Source: Camellia lanceoleosa
Taxonomy: Eukaryota > Streptophyta > Magnoliopsida > Ericales > Theaceae
Length of the DNA: 64,000 nt
Assembly: GCA_025200525.1 (NCBI GenBank)
Contig: CM045761.1
Location: forward strand, 140,618,223-140,682,222
Direction: 5' to 3'
Shown: one piece after another, positions 63,263 through 64,000 of the stretch
Numbering within the stretch: position 1 is the first letter of the stretch
How the letters are laid out: each line of letters begins with the position of its first letter
Program-made: the position numbers and the translations under genes
The notes under the pieces: model-generated
What the model saw: only the letters and a program-made list of their open reading frames with translations
Told to the model about the DNA's origin: nothing
Databases searched by the model: none

Positions 63263-64000
63263 TGTAGACCGCCCGAACTCTGCTCCGCGCGCGAGGGCGC
63301 GAATTGTGGTTCTAGCTACTACAGTTCAGACTCCTATCACGGTTCTGAATCTAATCTCACAAAGTGCAATGTAAGACTAATAAATCACCATAGAGTCCAA
63401 ATCCGGCAAATCGTTTTGGAAAATCAATTTTAATCAAAAAGTGCCAAACATGGACTGCTTTTCCAAATTTTAGAGTCGCCACCTAAATATTTTGTTTTGG
63501 GAAATTTAGGAAACCCTGACTCGTGCCTAAGGCCACGTGTCCATCATCACCAAAGTTGTCTCAGCTCGGGAACTTCGGTACAAGAGGGGAAGGTCCTGAA
63601 ATGAGCAACCCCGCTCGCCCGATCAAAGATCGACCTCTACTAACATGATATGTTGTTTTTGAAAACACATGTGCTCTTATTCCGGTTTATTAGCTAGCTT
63701 ACTATGTGATGCGCACAGCACACAAGCATAGACTAAATCACTCAACTTGGAGCAAAATATCTCATGTTTGTTTGTTTGAAAATGGTTTGAAAGTGATACT
63801 CGCAAGTAGGCTAAGTCGCGGATTTGCCACCCTCGAGTGGGCTTAGAAAAACATGATTTTGCCACTCTCAAGTGGGCTTAAAACTCGCATTTTGATGAAT
63901 TGTTCCAATTCAAGCAATGAAGCCTTTATCCACAGGCATTCATTCAGTTAATCAATTAAGCAGATAGCCTCGTGGCAAGCATGCTGTCATGGCAACATAC
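63263..64000 (-). repeat. F 5' LTR, first 738 bp
   Basis: Starts TGTAGACCGCCCGAACTC; nearly identical to 52115-52860 (the F 3' LTR), supporting that both belong to one element. Continues beyond the window. Confidence 0.92.

Larger units (their letters stand above)
52115..64000 (-). mobile_element. F: Ogre-type element with decayed pol, running off the window
   Basis: Truncated 3' LTR (52115-54325), internal region to 63262 and start of the 5' LTR (63263-64000). Inside, from the right: primer site, leader, gag with a duplicated module, short pol remnants, integrase end, decayed DUF7745-like gene, solo LTR D and a piece of PMD-upstream sequence. Inserted in the X2 integrase; a putative target duplication GAACC precedes it (52110-52114), its partner being off the window. 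Confidence 0.82.

Overview
The window is plant heterochromatin made almost entirely of nested Ty3/gypsy LTR retrotransposons. The evidence is the initiator-Met and Tat-type primer-binding sites, the chromodomain and dual-RNase H pol types, plant-style short introns, and plant mobile-domain coding sequence. I found no intact host gene, no rRNA or tRNA gene and no CRISPR array. Every coding region carries stops, frameshifts or deletions. All assignments come from reading motifs, since no database search was possible.

Layout by layer of insertion. The oldest layer is a minus-strand Tekay/Del-like chromovirus (here C), split into 14190-16533 and 26241-27346. Three minus-strand Tat/Ogre-type elements landed in it. 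Ogre A (6960-14189) is in the C LTR. X1 (16534-26240, target duplication TATGC) is in the C integrase. X2 (27347-52114 in this window) is in the C RNase H region. Ogre A was then hit by a plus-strand Tekay-like element E1 (1-6959). X2 was hit by a complete dual-RNase H Tat element E3 (37270-50230, target duplication TACAT) and by another Ogre-type element F (52115-64000, running off the window). F contains a complete chromovirus solo LTR, D (54536-57323, target duplication GGTTC).

The most interesting content is the extra genes in the Tat/Ogre elements, all antisense to the retroelement. X1 and X2 each carry, next to the 3' LTR, a six-exon (X2) plant mobile domain (PMD, aminotransferase-like) gene with its own TATA-like box. 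X2 carries a second antisense gene between integrase and the PMD gene, resembling the TE-associated family I know as DUF7745; F keeps a decayed copy. E3 carries a different antisense gene (resembling the 'putative gypsy-type transposon' domain followed by coiled coil), plus a second copy of its C-terminal part. Each of the two is followed by its own tandem-repeat array rich in inverted repeats.

The Ogre-type LTRs are 3.4-3.9 kb, begin and end with the 7-bp inverted repeat TGTAGAC/GTCTACA, and have a TATA box about 350 bp from the U3 end. Arrays of a GGCCGGCCATCA-like motif lie just upstream of this LTR promoter and also just upstream of the antisense PMD promoter. This shared motif is the best candidate here for an undescribed regulatory link between a retrotransposon and its antisense passenger gene.
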